In this document: piece by piece, positions 53,601-61,208 of the stretch
How positions within the stretch are numbered: the first letter of the stretch is position 1
Layout: every line of letters starts with the position of its first letter
DNA from: JANQHO01 sp965218075
Lineage (GTDB): Bacteria > Bacteroidota > Bacteroidia > Flavobacteriales > Schleiferiaceae
DNA length: 64,000 bases
Direction: 5' to 3'
Assembly (NCBI GenBank): GCA_965218075.1
Contig: CBDCJZ010000003.1
Span: 124,001-188,000, forward strand
The notes under the pieces: model-generated
What the model was told of the DNA's origin: nothing
The model's database searches: none
The model's input: only the letters and a program-made list of their open reading frames with translations
Program-made: the position numbers and the translations under genes

Positions 53601-56600
53601 GGGCAGGTCTTCAGAATTTCAGGACTCTTAGTTGTCTATCTCCCACAGGACTGACACTTGACTCTATTGCTCAGACCAGCGCTAAGCTCTCCTGGATTAC
53701 GGGCGGGGCTTCCAATTGGGATGTGGAATACGGAATTCAGGGTTTTATTCCTGGCTCGGGAACCTTTGTGTACAATGTTTCTAATCCTTACACCTTAAGT
53801 GGCTTGACACCTGGAACAGATTATGATTTCTATGTCCGGGATAGTTGTGGCAGTAATAATTTGAGCACTTGGGTAGGTCTTCAGAATTTCAGGACTCTTA
53901 GTTGTCCATCTCCCACAGGACTGACACTTGACTCTATTGCTCAGACCAGTGCTAAGCTCTCCTGGATTATGGGCGGGGCTTCCAATTGGGATGTGGAATA
54001 CGGAATTCAGGGTTTTATTCCTGGATCGGGAACCTTTGTGTACAATGTTTCTAATCCTTACACCTTAAGTGGCTTAACACCTGGAACAGATTATGATTTC
54101 TATGTCCGGGATAGTTGCGGCAGTAATAATTTGAGCACTTGGGCAGGTCCTTATAACTTTAACACGCTTAGTTGTCCAGAACCTTTCTCTTTGAGGGCTA
54201 CCCATATTACTCAGACCACTGCTACGCTCTCTTGGGCTACGGGCGGGGCTTCTAATTGGAATATGGAATACGGAATTCAGGGTTTTACTCCTGGCTCGGG
54301 AACTTTTGTGTATAATGTTCCTAATCCTTACACTTTAAGTGGCTTGACACCTGGAACAGATTATGATTTCTATGTCCGGGATAGTTGTGGCAGTAATAAT
54401 TTGAGCACTTGGGTAGGTCTTCAGAATTTCAGGACCCTTAGTTGTCCATCTCCCACAGGACTGACACTTGACTCTATTGCTCAGACCAGCGCTAAGCTCT
54501 CCTGGATTACGGGCGGGGCTTCCAATTGGGATGTGGAATACGGAATTCAGGGTTTTATTCCTGGATCGGGAACCTTTGTGTACAATGTTTCTAATCCTTA
54601 CACCTTAAGTGGCTTGACACCTGGAACAGATTATGATTTCTATGTCCGGGATAGTTGCGGCAGTAACAATTTGAGTACTTGGGCAGGTCCTTATAACTTT
54701 AACACGATTAGCTGTCCAACACCTTCCTCTTTGCTGGCTATCAATATTACTCAGACCACTGCTACGCTCTCTTGGGCTACGGGCGGGGCCTCTAATTGGG
54801 TGCTGGAATATGGTCTAAGAAGTTTTACTCCAAGATCGGGAGCTTTTGTGTACAATGTTTCAAATCCTTATACTCTAACTGCCTTGACATCCGGAACAAC
54901 TTATGATTTCTATGTTCGGGATAGTTGCGGCAGCGGTAATTTGAGTACTTGGGCAGGTCCTTATAACTTTAACACGATTAGCTGTCCAGCACCTTCCTCT
55001 TTGAGAGCTTCCCCTATTACTCAGAACACCGTTACGCTCTCTTGGGCTAGGGGCGGGGCTTTTAATTGGGTGTTGGAATATGGTCTAAGAGGTTTTACTC
55101 TGGGAAATGGAATTCGGGTTCGTACTGCTACCAATCCTCATACCCTGACTGGCTTAACACCCGGAACAACTTATGATTTCTATGTTCGGGATAGTTGCGG
55201 CAGCGGTAATTTGAGTACTTGGGCAGGTCCTTATAACTTTAACACGATTAGCTGTCCAGCACCTTCCTCTTTGCTGGCTACCCATATTACTCAGAACACT
55301 GCTACGCTCTCCTGGATTACGGGCGGGGCTTCTAATTGGGTGCTAGAATATGGTCTAAGAGGTTTTACTCCAAGATCGGGAACTTTTGTGTACAATGTTT
55401 CAAATCCTTATACTCTAACTGGCTTGACATCCGGAACAATTTATGATTTCTATGTTCGGGATAGTTGCGGCAGTAACAATTTGAGTACTTGGGCAGGTCC
55501 TTATAATTTTAACACGATTAGCTGTCCAACACCTTCCTCTTTGCTGGCTACCCCTATTACTCAGAACACTGCTACGCTCTCTTGGGCTAGGGGCGGGGCT
55601 TCTAATTGGGTGCTAGAATATGGTCTAAGAGGTTTTGCTCCAGGATCGGGAGCTTTTGTGTACAATGTTTCAAATCCTTATACTCTAACTGGCTTGACAT
55701 CCGGAACAACTTATGATTTCTATGTCCGGGATAGTTGTGGCAGTAATAATTTGAGCACTTGGGTAGGTCCTCAGAATTTCAGGACTCTTAGTTGTCCATC
55801 TCCTACAGGACTGACACTTGACTCTATTGCTCAGACCAGCGCTAAGCTCTCCTGGATTACGGGCGGGGCTTCCAATTGGGATGTGGAATACGGAATTCAG
55901 GGTTTTATTCCTGGCTCGGGAACCTTTGTGTACAATGTTTCTAATCCTTACACCTTAAGTGGCTTGACACCTGGAACAACTTATGATTTCTATGTTCGGG
56001 ATAGTTGTGACAGTAACAATTTGAGTACTTGGGCAGGTCCTTATACTTTCAGGACTCTTAGCTGTTCATCCCCATCGTCATTGTTAGCTACCCGTATTAC
56101 TCAGAACACTGCTACGCTCTCTTGGGCTACGGGTGGGGCTTCTAATTGGAATATAGAACGGGATACGACTGGTTTTGCTCTGGGAAATGGAATTCGGATT
56201 CGTACTGCTACCAACCCTCATACCTTAACTGCCTTAACACCTGGAACAGATTATGATTTCTATGTCCGGGATAGTTGCGGCAGTAACAATTTGAGTACTT
56301 GGGCAGGTCCTTATACTTTCAGGACTCTTAGCTGTTCATCCCCATCGTCATTGTTAGCTACCCGTATTACTCAGAACACTGCTACGCTCTCTTGGGCTAC
56401 GGGCGGGGCTTCTAATTGGAATATAGAATGGGATACAACTGGTTTTGCTCTGGGAAATGGAATTCGGATTCGTACTGCTACCAACCCTCATACCTTAACT
56501 GCCTTAGCACCTGGAACAGATTATGATTTCTATGTCCGGGATAGTTGCGGCAGTAACAATTTGAGTACTTGGGCAGGTCCTTATACTTTCAGGACTCTTA

Positions 56601-57440
56601 GCTGTTCATCCCCATCGTCATTGTTAGCTACCCGTATTACTCAGAACACTGCTACGCTCTCTTGGGCTACGGGCGGGGCTTCTAATTGGAATATAGAATG
56701 GGATACGACTGGTTTTGCTCTGGGAAATGGAATTCGGATTCGTACTGCTACCAACCCTCATACCTTAACTGCCTTAACACTTGGAACAGATTATGATTTC
56801 TATGTTCGGGATAGTTGTGGAGTGGGTCATGTAAGTAGCTGGGCTGGTCCTGATGCTTTTACCACCCTTTCAGCCACTTTGCCCTGCCCATCTCCATCGT
56901 CATTGGGAGCTTCCAACATTACTCAGACCAGTGCTAGGCTGTCGTGGATGTCAGGTGGGACTTTTACTTCTAGTTGGGATCTAGAATATGGTCTTTCGGG
57001 ATTTACTCTGGGAAGTGGCACTCAGATTTCCACGACTACCCCTTCTTATACTGTGAGCGGCTTGACGCCTGGAACGGATTATGATTTCTATGTTCGGGAT
57101 AGCTGTGGAGTGGGTCATGTAAGTAGCTGGGCTGGTCCTGATGCTTTTACCACCCTTTCAGCCACTTTGCCCTGCCCATCTCCATCGTCATTGGGAGCTT
57201 CCAATATTACTCAAACCAGCGCTACGCTCTCTTGGGTTACAGGCGGAGCTTCGAATTGGAATATTGAGTATGGGCCTATAAACTTTCCTCTGGGAAGCGG
57301 TATTTTCTTATACAATGTGTCTAGCCCTCGCACTTTAAGGGGCTTAAAGCCTAACACCTTTTATGATGTCTATGTACAGGACAGCTGCAATGTGGGCAAT
57401 GTGAGCAATTGGACAGGACCCTTGTCTGTTAAAACCATTA
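46066..57440 (+). repeat. array of about 42 FN3-like modules of 270 bp in locus C
   Basis: The region is built almost wholly of 90-codon modules (LSCPSP, TLDSIAQT, LSWITGGASNWDVE, YDFYVRDSCGSNNLSTW). About six precede and 36 follow the frameshift. Two main halves alternate: a YGIQGF/NVSNPYTL type and a WDTTGF/RTATNPHTL type, in changing combinations. Blocks of two or three modules are repeated as units of 540 bp (about 51191-51730 and 51731-52270) and 810 bp (FRTF variants at 48491 and 49301; WDTTGF variants at 48871 and 49681). This is a signature of recent unequal recombination. The assembled module count may be unreliable if based on short reads. Confidence 0.85.
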
Positions 57441-57712
57441 TTGGTATAGATGAGCTTCTCGAGCGCTCATTTCGCATTTATCCAAATCCTAGTGAAGGAG
57501 TTTTCAAGCTGGAGTTTAGCTCCTCTCTCGGGGAGGATATGGAGATCCGTATCACTAATATGATGGGACAAATAATCTTGGAAGATGAGATTGAGAGTTT
57601 CAGCGGAAGCTACAGAAAAAGGCTAGAAATGGGAGCTTATCGCAGTGGAGTATACCTATTGCAGCTGATTACTGAAAGGGCTACTGTGAACCGACGTATC
57701 ATTTTGCAGTAG
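47705..57712 (+). CDS. locus C, second part: FN3 array and T9SS sorting domain
   Basis: Continuation of locus C after the one-base insertion. The frame is open from 47666 (YNFNTLSCPEPSSLR) although the first start-like codon is the TTG at 47705, which has no export signal and is not a credible start. It holds about 36 FN3-like modules of 90 residues; the last few (56880-57430) switch to the GVGHVSSWAGPDAF type found in loci A, B and D. The final module (NWNIEYGPINFPLG, LKPNTFYDVYVQDSC) and the T9SS sorting domain (IGIDELLERSFRIYPNPSEG to NRRIILQ) are nearly identical to the other loci. Each module has two cysteines at fixed places (opening SCP and the DSC motif), so disulfides within or between modules are likely. 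Not exportable on its own. Confidence 0.8.
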   Translation: MRTTHITQTTATLSWATGGASNWNIEWDTTGFALGNGIRIRTATNPHTLTALAPGTDYDFYVRDSCDSNNLSTWASPYTFRTLCSSPSSLLAIRITQITQTTVTLSWATGGASNWNIEWDTTGFALGSGTFVYNVPNPYTLTGLTPGTTYDFYIRDSCGSNNLSTWAGPYNFNTLSCPEPSSLRAIHITQTTATLSWATGGAFNWNIEWDTTGFALGNGIRIRTATNPHTLTALTPGTDYDFYVRDSCGSNNLSTWAGLQNFRTFSCPSPTVLTLDSIAQTSAKLSWITGGASNWDVEYGIQGFIPGSGTFVYNVSNPYTLSGLTPGTDYDFYVRDSCGSNNLSTWAGLQNFRTLSCPSPTVLTLDSIAQTIAKLSWITGGASNWDVEWDTTGFAPGSGTFVYNVPNPYTLTGLTPGTTYDFYVRDSCGSNNLSTWAGLQNFRTLSCPSPTVLTLDSIAQTIAKLSWITGGASNWDVEYGIQGFIPGSGTFVYNVSNPYTLSGLTPGTDYDFYVRDSCGSNNLSTWAGLQNFRTFSCPSPTVLTLDSIAQTSAKLSWITGGASNWDVEYGIQGFIPGSGTFVYNVSNPYTLSGLTPGTDYDFYVRDSCGSNNLSTWAGLQNFRTLSCPSPTVLTLDSIAQTIAKLSWITGGASNWDVEWDTTGFAPGSGTFVYNVPNPYTLTGLTPGTTYDFYVRDSCGSNNLSTWAGLQNFRTLSCPSPTVLTLDSIAQTSAKLSWITGGASNWDVEYGIQGFIPGSGTFVYNVSNPYTLSALTPGTDYDFYVRDSCGSNNLSTWAGLQNFRTLSCPSPTVLTLDSIAQTTAKLSWITGGASNWDVEYGIQGFIPGSGTFVYNVSNPYTLSGLTPGTDYDFYVRDSCGSNNLSTWAGLQNFRTLSCPSPTVLTLDSIAQTSAKLSWITGGASNWDVEYGIQGFIPGSGTFVYNVSNPYTLSGLTPGTDYDFYVRDSCGSNNLSTWAGLQNFRTLSCPSPTVLTLDSIAQTSAKLSWITGGASNWDVEYGIQGFIPGSGTFVYNVSNPYTLSGLTPGTDYDFYVRDSCGSNNLSTWAGLQNFRTLSCPSPTVLTLDSIAQTTAKLSWITGGASNWNIEWDTTGFALGNGIRIRTATNPHTLTALTPGTDYDFYVRDSCGSNNLSTWAGLQNFRTLSCPSPTVLTLDSIAQTSAKLSWITGGASNWDVEYGIQGFIPGSGIFVYNVSNPYTLSGLTPGTDYDFYVRDSCGSNNLSTWAGLQNFRTLSCPSSTGLTLDSIAQTTATLSWATGGASNWNIEWDTTGFALGNGIRIRTATNPHTLTALTPGTDYDFYVRDSCGSNNLSTWAGLQNFRTLSCPSPTVLTLDSIAQTSAKLSWITGGASNWDVEYGIQGFIPGSGIFVYNVSNPYTLSGLTPGTDYDFYVRDSCGSNNLSTWAGLQNFRTLSCPSSTGLTLDSIAQTSAKLSWITGGASNWDVEYGIQGFIPGSGTFVYNVSNPYTLSDLTPGTDYDFYVRDSCGSNNLSTWVGLQNFRTLSCPSPTGLTLDSIAQTTAKLSWITGGASNWDVEYGIQGFIPGSGTFVYNVSNPYTLSGLTPGTDYDFYVRDSCGSNNLSTWAGLQNFRTLSCPSPTGLTLDSIAQTSAKLSWITGGASNWDVEYGIQGFIPGSGTFVYNVPNPYTLTGLTPGTTYDFYVRDSCGSNNLSTWVGLQNFRTLSCPSPTGLTLDSIAQTTAKLSWITGGASNWDVEYGIQGFIPGSGTFVYNVSNPYTLSGLTPGTDYDFYVRDSCGSNNLSTWAGLQNFRTLSCPSPTGLTLDSIAQTSAKLSWITGGASNWDVEYGIQGFIPGSGTFVYNVPNPYTLTGLTPGTTYDFYVRDSCGSNNLSTWAGLQNFRTLSCPSPTGLTLDSIAQTTATLSWATGGASNWNIEWDTTGFALGNGIRIRTATNPHTLTALTPGTDYDFYVRDSCGSNNLSTWAGLQNFRTLSCLSPTGLTLDSIAQTSAKLSWITGGASNWDVEYGIQGFIPGSGTFVYNVSNPYTLSGLTPGTDYDFYVRDSCGSNNLSTWVGLQNFRTLSCPSPTGLTLDSIAQTSAKLSWIMGGASNWDVEYGIQGFIPGSGTFVYNVSNPYTLSGLTPGTDYDFYVRDSCGSNNLSTWAGPYNFNTLSCPEPFSLRATHITQTTATLSWATGGASNWNMEYGIQGFTPGSGTFVYNVPNPYTLSGLTPGTDYDFYVRDSCGSNNLSTWVGLQNFRTLSCPSPTGLTLDSIAQTSAKLSWITGGASNWDVEYGIQGFIPGSGTFVYNVSNPYTLSGLTPGTDYDFYVRDSCGSNNLSTWAGPYNFNTISCPTPSSLLAINITQTTATLSWATGGASNWVLEYGLRSFTPRSGAFVYNVSNPYTLTALTSGTTYDFYVRDSCGSGNLSTWAGPYNFNTISCPAPSSLRASPITQNTVTLSWARGGAFNWVLEYGLRGFTLGNGIRVRTATNPHTLTGLTPGTTYDFYVRDSCGSGNLSTWAGPYNFNTISCPAPSSLLATHITQNTATLSWITGGASNWVLEYGLRGFTPRSGTFVYNVSNPYTLTGLTSGTIYDFYVRDSCGSNNLSTWAGPYNFNTISCPTPSSLLATPITQNTATLSWARGGASNWVLEYGLRGFAPGSGAFVYNVSNPYTLTGLTSGTTYDFYVRDSCGSNNLSTWVGPQNFRTLSCPSPTGLTLDSIAQTSAKLSWITGGASNWDVEYGIQGFIPGSGTFVYNVSNPYTLSGLTPGTTYDFYVRDSCDSNNLSTWAGPYTFRTLSCSSPSSLLATRITQNTATLSWATGGASNWNIERDTTGFALGNGIRIRTATNPHTLTALTPGTDYDFYVRDSCGSNNLSTWAGPYTFRTLSCSSPSSLLATRITQNTATLSWATGGASNWNIEWDTTGFALGNGIRIRTATNPHTLTALAPGTDYDFYVRDSCGSNNLSTWAGPYTFRTLSCSSPSSLLATRITQNTATLSWATGGASNWNIEWDTTGFALGNGIRIRTATNPHTLTALTLGTDYDFYVRDSCGVGHVSSWAGPDAFTTLSATLPCPSPSSLGASNITQTSARLSWMSGGTFTSSWDLEYGLSGFTLGSGTQISTTTPSYTVSGLTPGTDYDFYVRDSCGVGHVSSWAGPDAFTTLSATLPCPSPSSLGASNITQTSATLSWVTGGASNWNIEYGPINFPLGSGIFLYNVSSPRTLRGLKPNTFYDVYVQDSCNVGNVSNWTGPLSVKTIIGIDELLERSFRIYPNPSEGVFKLEFSSSLGEDMEIRITNMMGQIILEDEIESFSGSYRKRLEMGAYRSGVYLLQLITERATVNRRIILQ

Positions 57713-57865
57713 GGACTAACAAGCTTTTTCTATGGGCTGATTCTCAACGGATTTTGACGGGCTTTTATGAGTGGTTCCTAGAAAATGAAAAAAATATCCA
57801 TTTCTAGCATTCAATAAATATTTACTAGCGCACAATAAGTCATAAGCCTTTTTTAATTAAAAAGC

Positions 57866-57931
57866 TTTGTTAAAAGATTAGATTTTAGTAATATTGGGCT
57901 GATCTCCTATTTCAAAAGGCTTTGCCCTTTT
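57866..57931 (+). promoter_or_regulatory. locus D promoter and leader hairpin
   Basis: TTTG at 57866-57869 (perfect -33) and TAATATTG at 57889-57896 with a 19-nt spacer. The hairpin AAAAGG/CCTTTT spans 57914-57931 with loop CTTTGC. Here the upstream mini-ORF has lost its ATG (CCTATTTC in place of CATGTTTC), the only one of five copies in which it is missing, while the hairpin stem is kept. Confidence 0.7.
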
Positions 57932-57973
57932 TGAATGTAAAGAAGATCTTGTTTCACTAAAAAACACTAAATC

Positions 57974-60065
57974 ATGAAAACTTTCAACTTAATTAATCTC
58001 TCTCTTTCTTTCCTCTTTCTTTCCTCTTTCTTTAAAAGCCCAAACCTCTACTTACACTGTGAGTGGACCTACCAGAGGACAAGGCTCGCTTTTAAATACG
58101 GAACGAACTAGTGTTAGTGGCGGTTGGAATATGATTCATCCCTATGATGCCTATGGCGGTGCATCGATTAATAGCTGGTCTTCAGCTCAAAGCATTGGCT
58201 TTCCCTTTTCTTTTTACGGCAGTTCAGCTACTCATTTCTGTGTGAGCAAAAACTATCTATTGACTTTTGACACCACAGTTGTGGGAACCACTGTGAACAG
58301 TAGTATCACCACTGACAATACGGCTTTACCTCATGCCAATCTTCCCAACCATACCATCGCTTATTTTTGGGGTGGCTTTAGTCCTCCGCTTGGGATCGGC
58401 GATGACGTCCAGATGAAGACCTTTGGCACTATTCCCAATCGCCAGCTGTGGATTAAGAACTTTTCCTATAAACACGAGGCTCAGGCTTACAGTTACAACT
58501 TTGTAGTTTTAGAAGAAACCACCCATAAGATTTATGTAGTGGATGCCCAATGGGTAACTCAAGGAGTGGGAAGCTATACGGTAGGTGTTCAGTTGAATTC
58601 TACCACTGCCATACAGCATCCCAATTCTCCTAATATTAGCTCTATTAATGCAAGTAGTTACACTCCCTGGCCTAATGTGGACTATTACGAATTCACTCCT
58701 CGTTCCTTGGTAAACAACGATGCAGGAATTCTCAGCTTGGACGCTCCGGCTAGTAAAACTACTTCCGGCTCTCAGTCGGTTCAAGTGAGCATTAAAAATC
58801 ATGGAATTAACAACCTGGACAGTGTAAGAGTGAATTGGAGCGTGGATGGAGTAGCTCAAGCCTCTCATAGCTGGACGGGGAGTCTAGCGCCGGGTGCAGT
58901 TGCTGCTGCGGTCAATATCGGAAGCTATAATTTCACAGCGGGAAATCCCACCCTAAAGATTTGGACGAGCAATCCCAATGGGAATCCAGACAATGATACT
59001 TCAAATGACACACTGGAGGTTTCGTTGTTGGTTTGCACCTCACTTTCGGGAGCTTATACCCTTGGCGGGATTTCCAGCGATTTTCCAAACTTTAATTCTC
59101 TTGCTACTTTTCTCAGCAATTGCGGTGTTTCAGGTTCTGTAATCATTAAGGTAGCTCCTGGCACCTATAGGGAGTCGTTCACACTAGGTAGTATCAGCGG
59201 TGTAAGCCCGACAAATACGATTGTCATTGACGGTGGGGATAGCTCGCTCGCTAGGCTCACTCATGACGGCTCGACAAGCAATGCCACTGTGTCTTTTGAC
59301 AGCACCAGTTATGTAAGCTTGAGGAATATGACTCTCGAAAACACCAAAAGCTTATCAGCTGCCTGGGTAGTGCATTTGCAGAACACTGATTATATCGTCA
59401 TTGATTCCTGTTTGATTGAACAGCCGGTTAATGCAACATCTAACAGAGGGGTTATAGTGGGCTCGGGCAGCTTGACCAGTGCCTCTACAATTACTACGAA
59501 TAAGCATTTGACCGTTTCTGACAATATCATCAGAGGAGGTTACCATGGAATAGCTCTGGAAGGCAATACAAGCGATGAAGATGTGGGCAACCACATCCTG
59601 CGTAACCGCTTTATTGATATTCACAATTATGGCATCCTGGTAGATGACCAGGACAGCTTGATGATCTCGGGAAATGTGATTGAAAATACCAATAGTGCTG
59701 GTAGCTATGGCATCTTGTGCATAGATATTACGGACTTTGAGATTAGGGCAAACAATTTGCTTGACTGCGGCGATGAGGGAATAGTAATTGATGGAGGTAG
59801 CTCCAGTGGAATAGCTCGTTCACTGATTGCCAACAATATGATTTATGCTCCCGATGCGGCCATTAGGATGTCAGGAAAAAACTCGAATGTGAATATTTAT
59901 CACAATACGGCTGTGGGCGATCCCGCTATGGAGTTTACTGGCAGTAACCATTCTAATATGAGTCTCTACAACAACATTTTCAGCAACCCAAGTGGAGTAG
60001 CTTTAGATGCTTTATCGATCTTGCCATCGACCATTGATATCGATTACAACCTTTATCAATACTAG
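57974..60065 (+). pseudogene. locus D, first part: giant T9SS surface protein with nonsense codon
   Basis: ATG at 57974 opens the shared signal peptide; two repeat units put it out of frame. The body follows the locus C plan: the extra N-terminal domain (58048-58713; SIGFPFSFYGSSATHF, AYFWGGFSPP), CARDB/Ig-like domain (58714-59035), then a beta-helix (59040 onward) cut by TAG at 60063-60065. Locus C has CAG at the matching codon (YQYQASGNIA), so this is one C-to-T change. The frame continues directly afterwards. Locus D also carries a 10-bp deletion further on. Adding one repeat unit (11) and the 10 lost bases to the 5733-bp locus gives 5754 nt, exactly 1918 codons, which supports the inferred lesions. 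With three defects it is a pseudogene or a silent sequence donor. Confidence 0.8.
58002..58033 (+). repeat. locus D 11-nt tandem repeat (2 full units plus a 10-nt partial)
   Basis: Same tract as in locus C, in the signal-peptide core after ATG 57974. One unit short of the in-frame count of three. Confidence 0.9.
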
Positions 60066-61208
60066 GCAAGCGGGAATATCGCAGAGGAAAGTTTTACGAG
60101 ATATGCAAACCTAGCCGCTTGGCAAACAGCCAAGCCTGCACTCAATCAGAATTCTGTGGAGGGTAACCCGCTATTTGTAAATGCAACATCTCCTGCCGAT
60201 CTGCATCTAATAGGCACTTTGGCCAATGATACAGGTGACAATTCTGTGGGTATTCATGTCGATATTGATGGGGATTCTCGTCCACTACCTCCTTCCACCA
60301 AGGTGGATATCGGCGCTGATGAATATCATCCAGCAACTTGTTTGCCTTCATCGGGTTTATCTATCTCAGCTATAGGACAAACAACAGCCCAATTGAGCTG
60401 GGCTATGGGCGGGGCTTCAAATTGGAATATCGAATATGGACCTCCAGGCTTTATTCCAGGCTCGGGAACTTTTGTGTACAATGTTCTTAATCCTTATATT
60501 TTAACAGGTTTAAATCCCGGCACCAATTATGATTTCTATGTACAGGACAGCTGTGGTATAGGCGATGTGAGCATCTGGAGAGGTCCTTTTTCCTTTGCTA
60601 CGCTCTGCTCTTCTTTATCTGCTGCTACTTTGCCCATAGCCGAAGACTTTGAATTTGGGTTTTCTGACAGCATTTTCCAGCAAAACCAAGATGTACTCTG
60701 TGCTTCGACCTATAAATGGAGCTATGAGACCTCTCTTGCTAGCGATGGTCGCCTGAGATTTGCTGTGCCGGGCTTTGCCAATAATGGAAGCTCAGCTGCA
60801 ACCTTGGATAAAGTGTCATCAGGAAGTAACGTTACCAATTATCTGATCCTAACAGTTGATTTGAGCAGTTATAGTAGCTCGAGTGTTCTGGAGCTGGAAT
60901 TCAGCCATATGCATCACGGAGAAGAAAACCATGTTAATGACAGAGTATGGATACAGGGCAGCAACACAAATTCCTGGGTAGAAATTTACAATCTGTATAC
61001 CAATCAGAACAGCGCATCAGGCATCTACAATCAGGTGATTGGCTTAGACATTGACTCTATCCTCACAAATGCCACCCCTCCTCAAAGAGTCTCTTCTACT
61101 TTTCAAGTCCGCTTTGGACAAGAAGATAATTTTCCCGCACAGGAAGTGACGGCCGTTCTTTTGATGACATTGCCATTCGGGAAACCTGTCCAAGCCCCAC
61201 CAACCTAA
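60066..61208 (+). pseudogene. locus D, middle part: end of beta-helix, FN3, jelly-roll
   Basis: Same frame as the first part, reopening right after the TAG. It has the end of the beta-helix (VDIGADEYHP), one FN3 module (60335-60605) and a jelly-roll domain (EDFEFGFSDSIFQQ onward). Near its end, the sequence TTTTCCCGCACAGG at 61131-61144 lacks 10 bases found in locus A (CCCGC-TACTT-CCCGC-ACAGG). The loss fits deletion between two CCCGC direct repeats and shifts the frame, so this frame stops at TAA 61206-61208. Confidence 0.75.
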
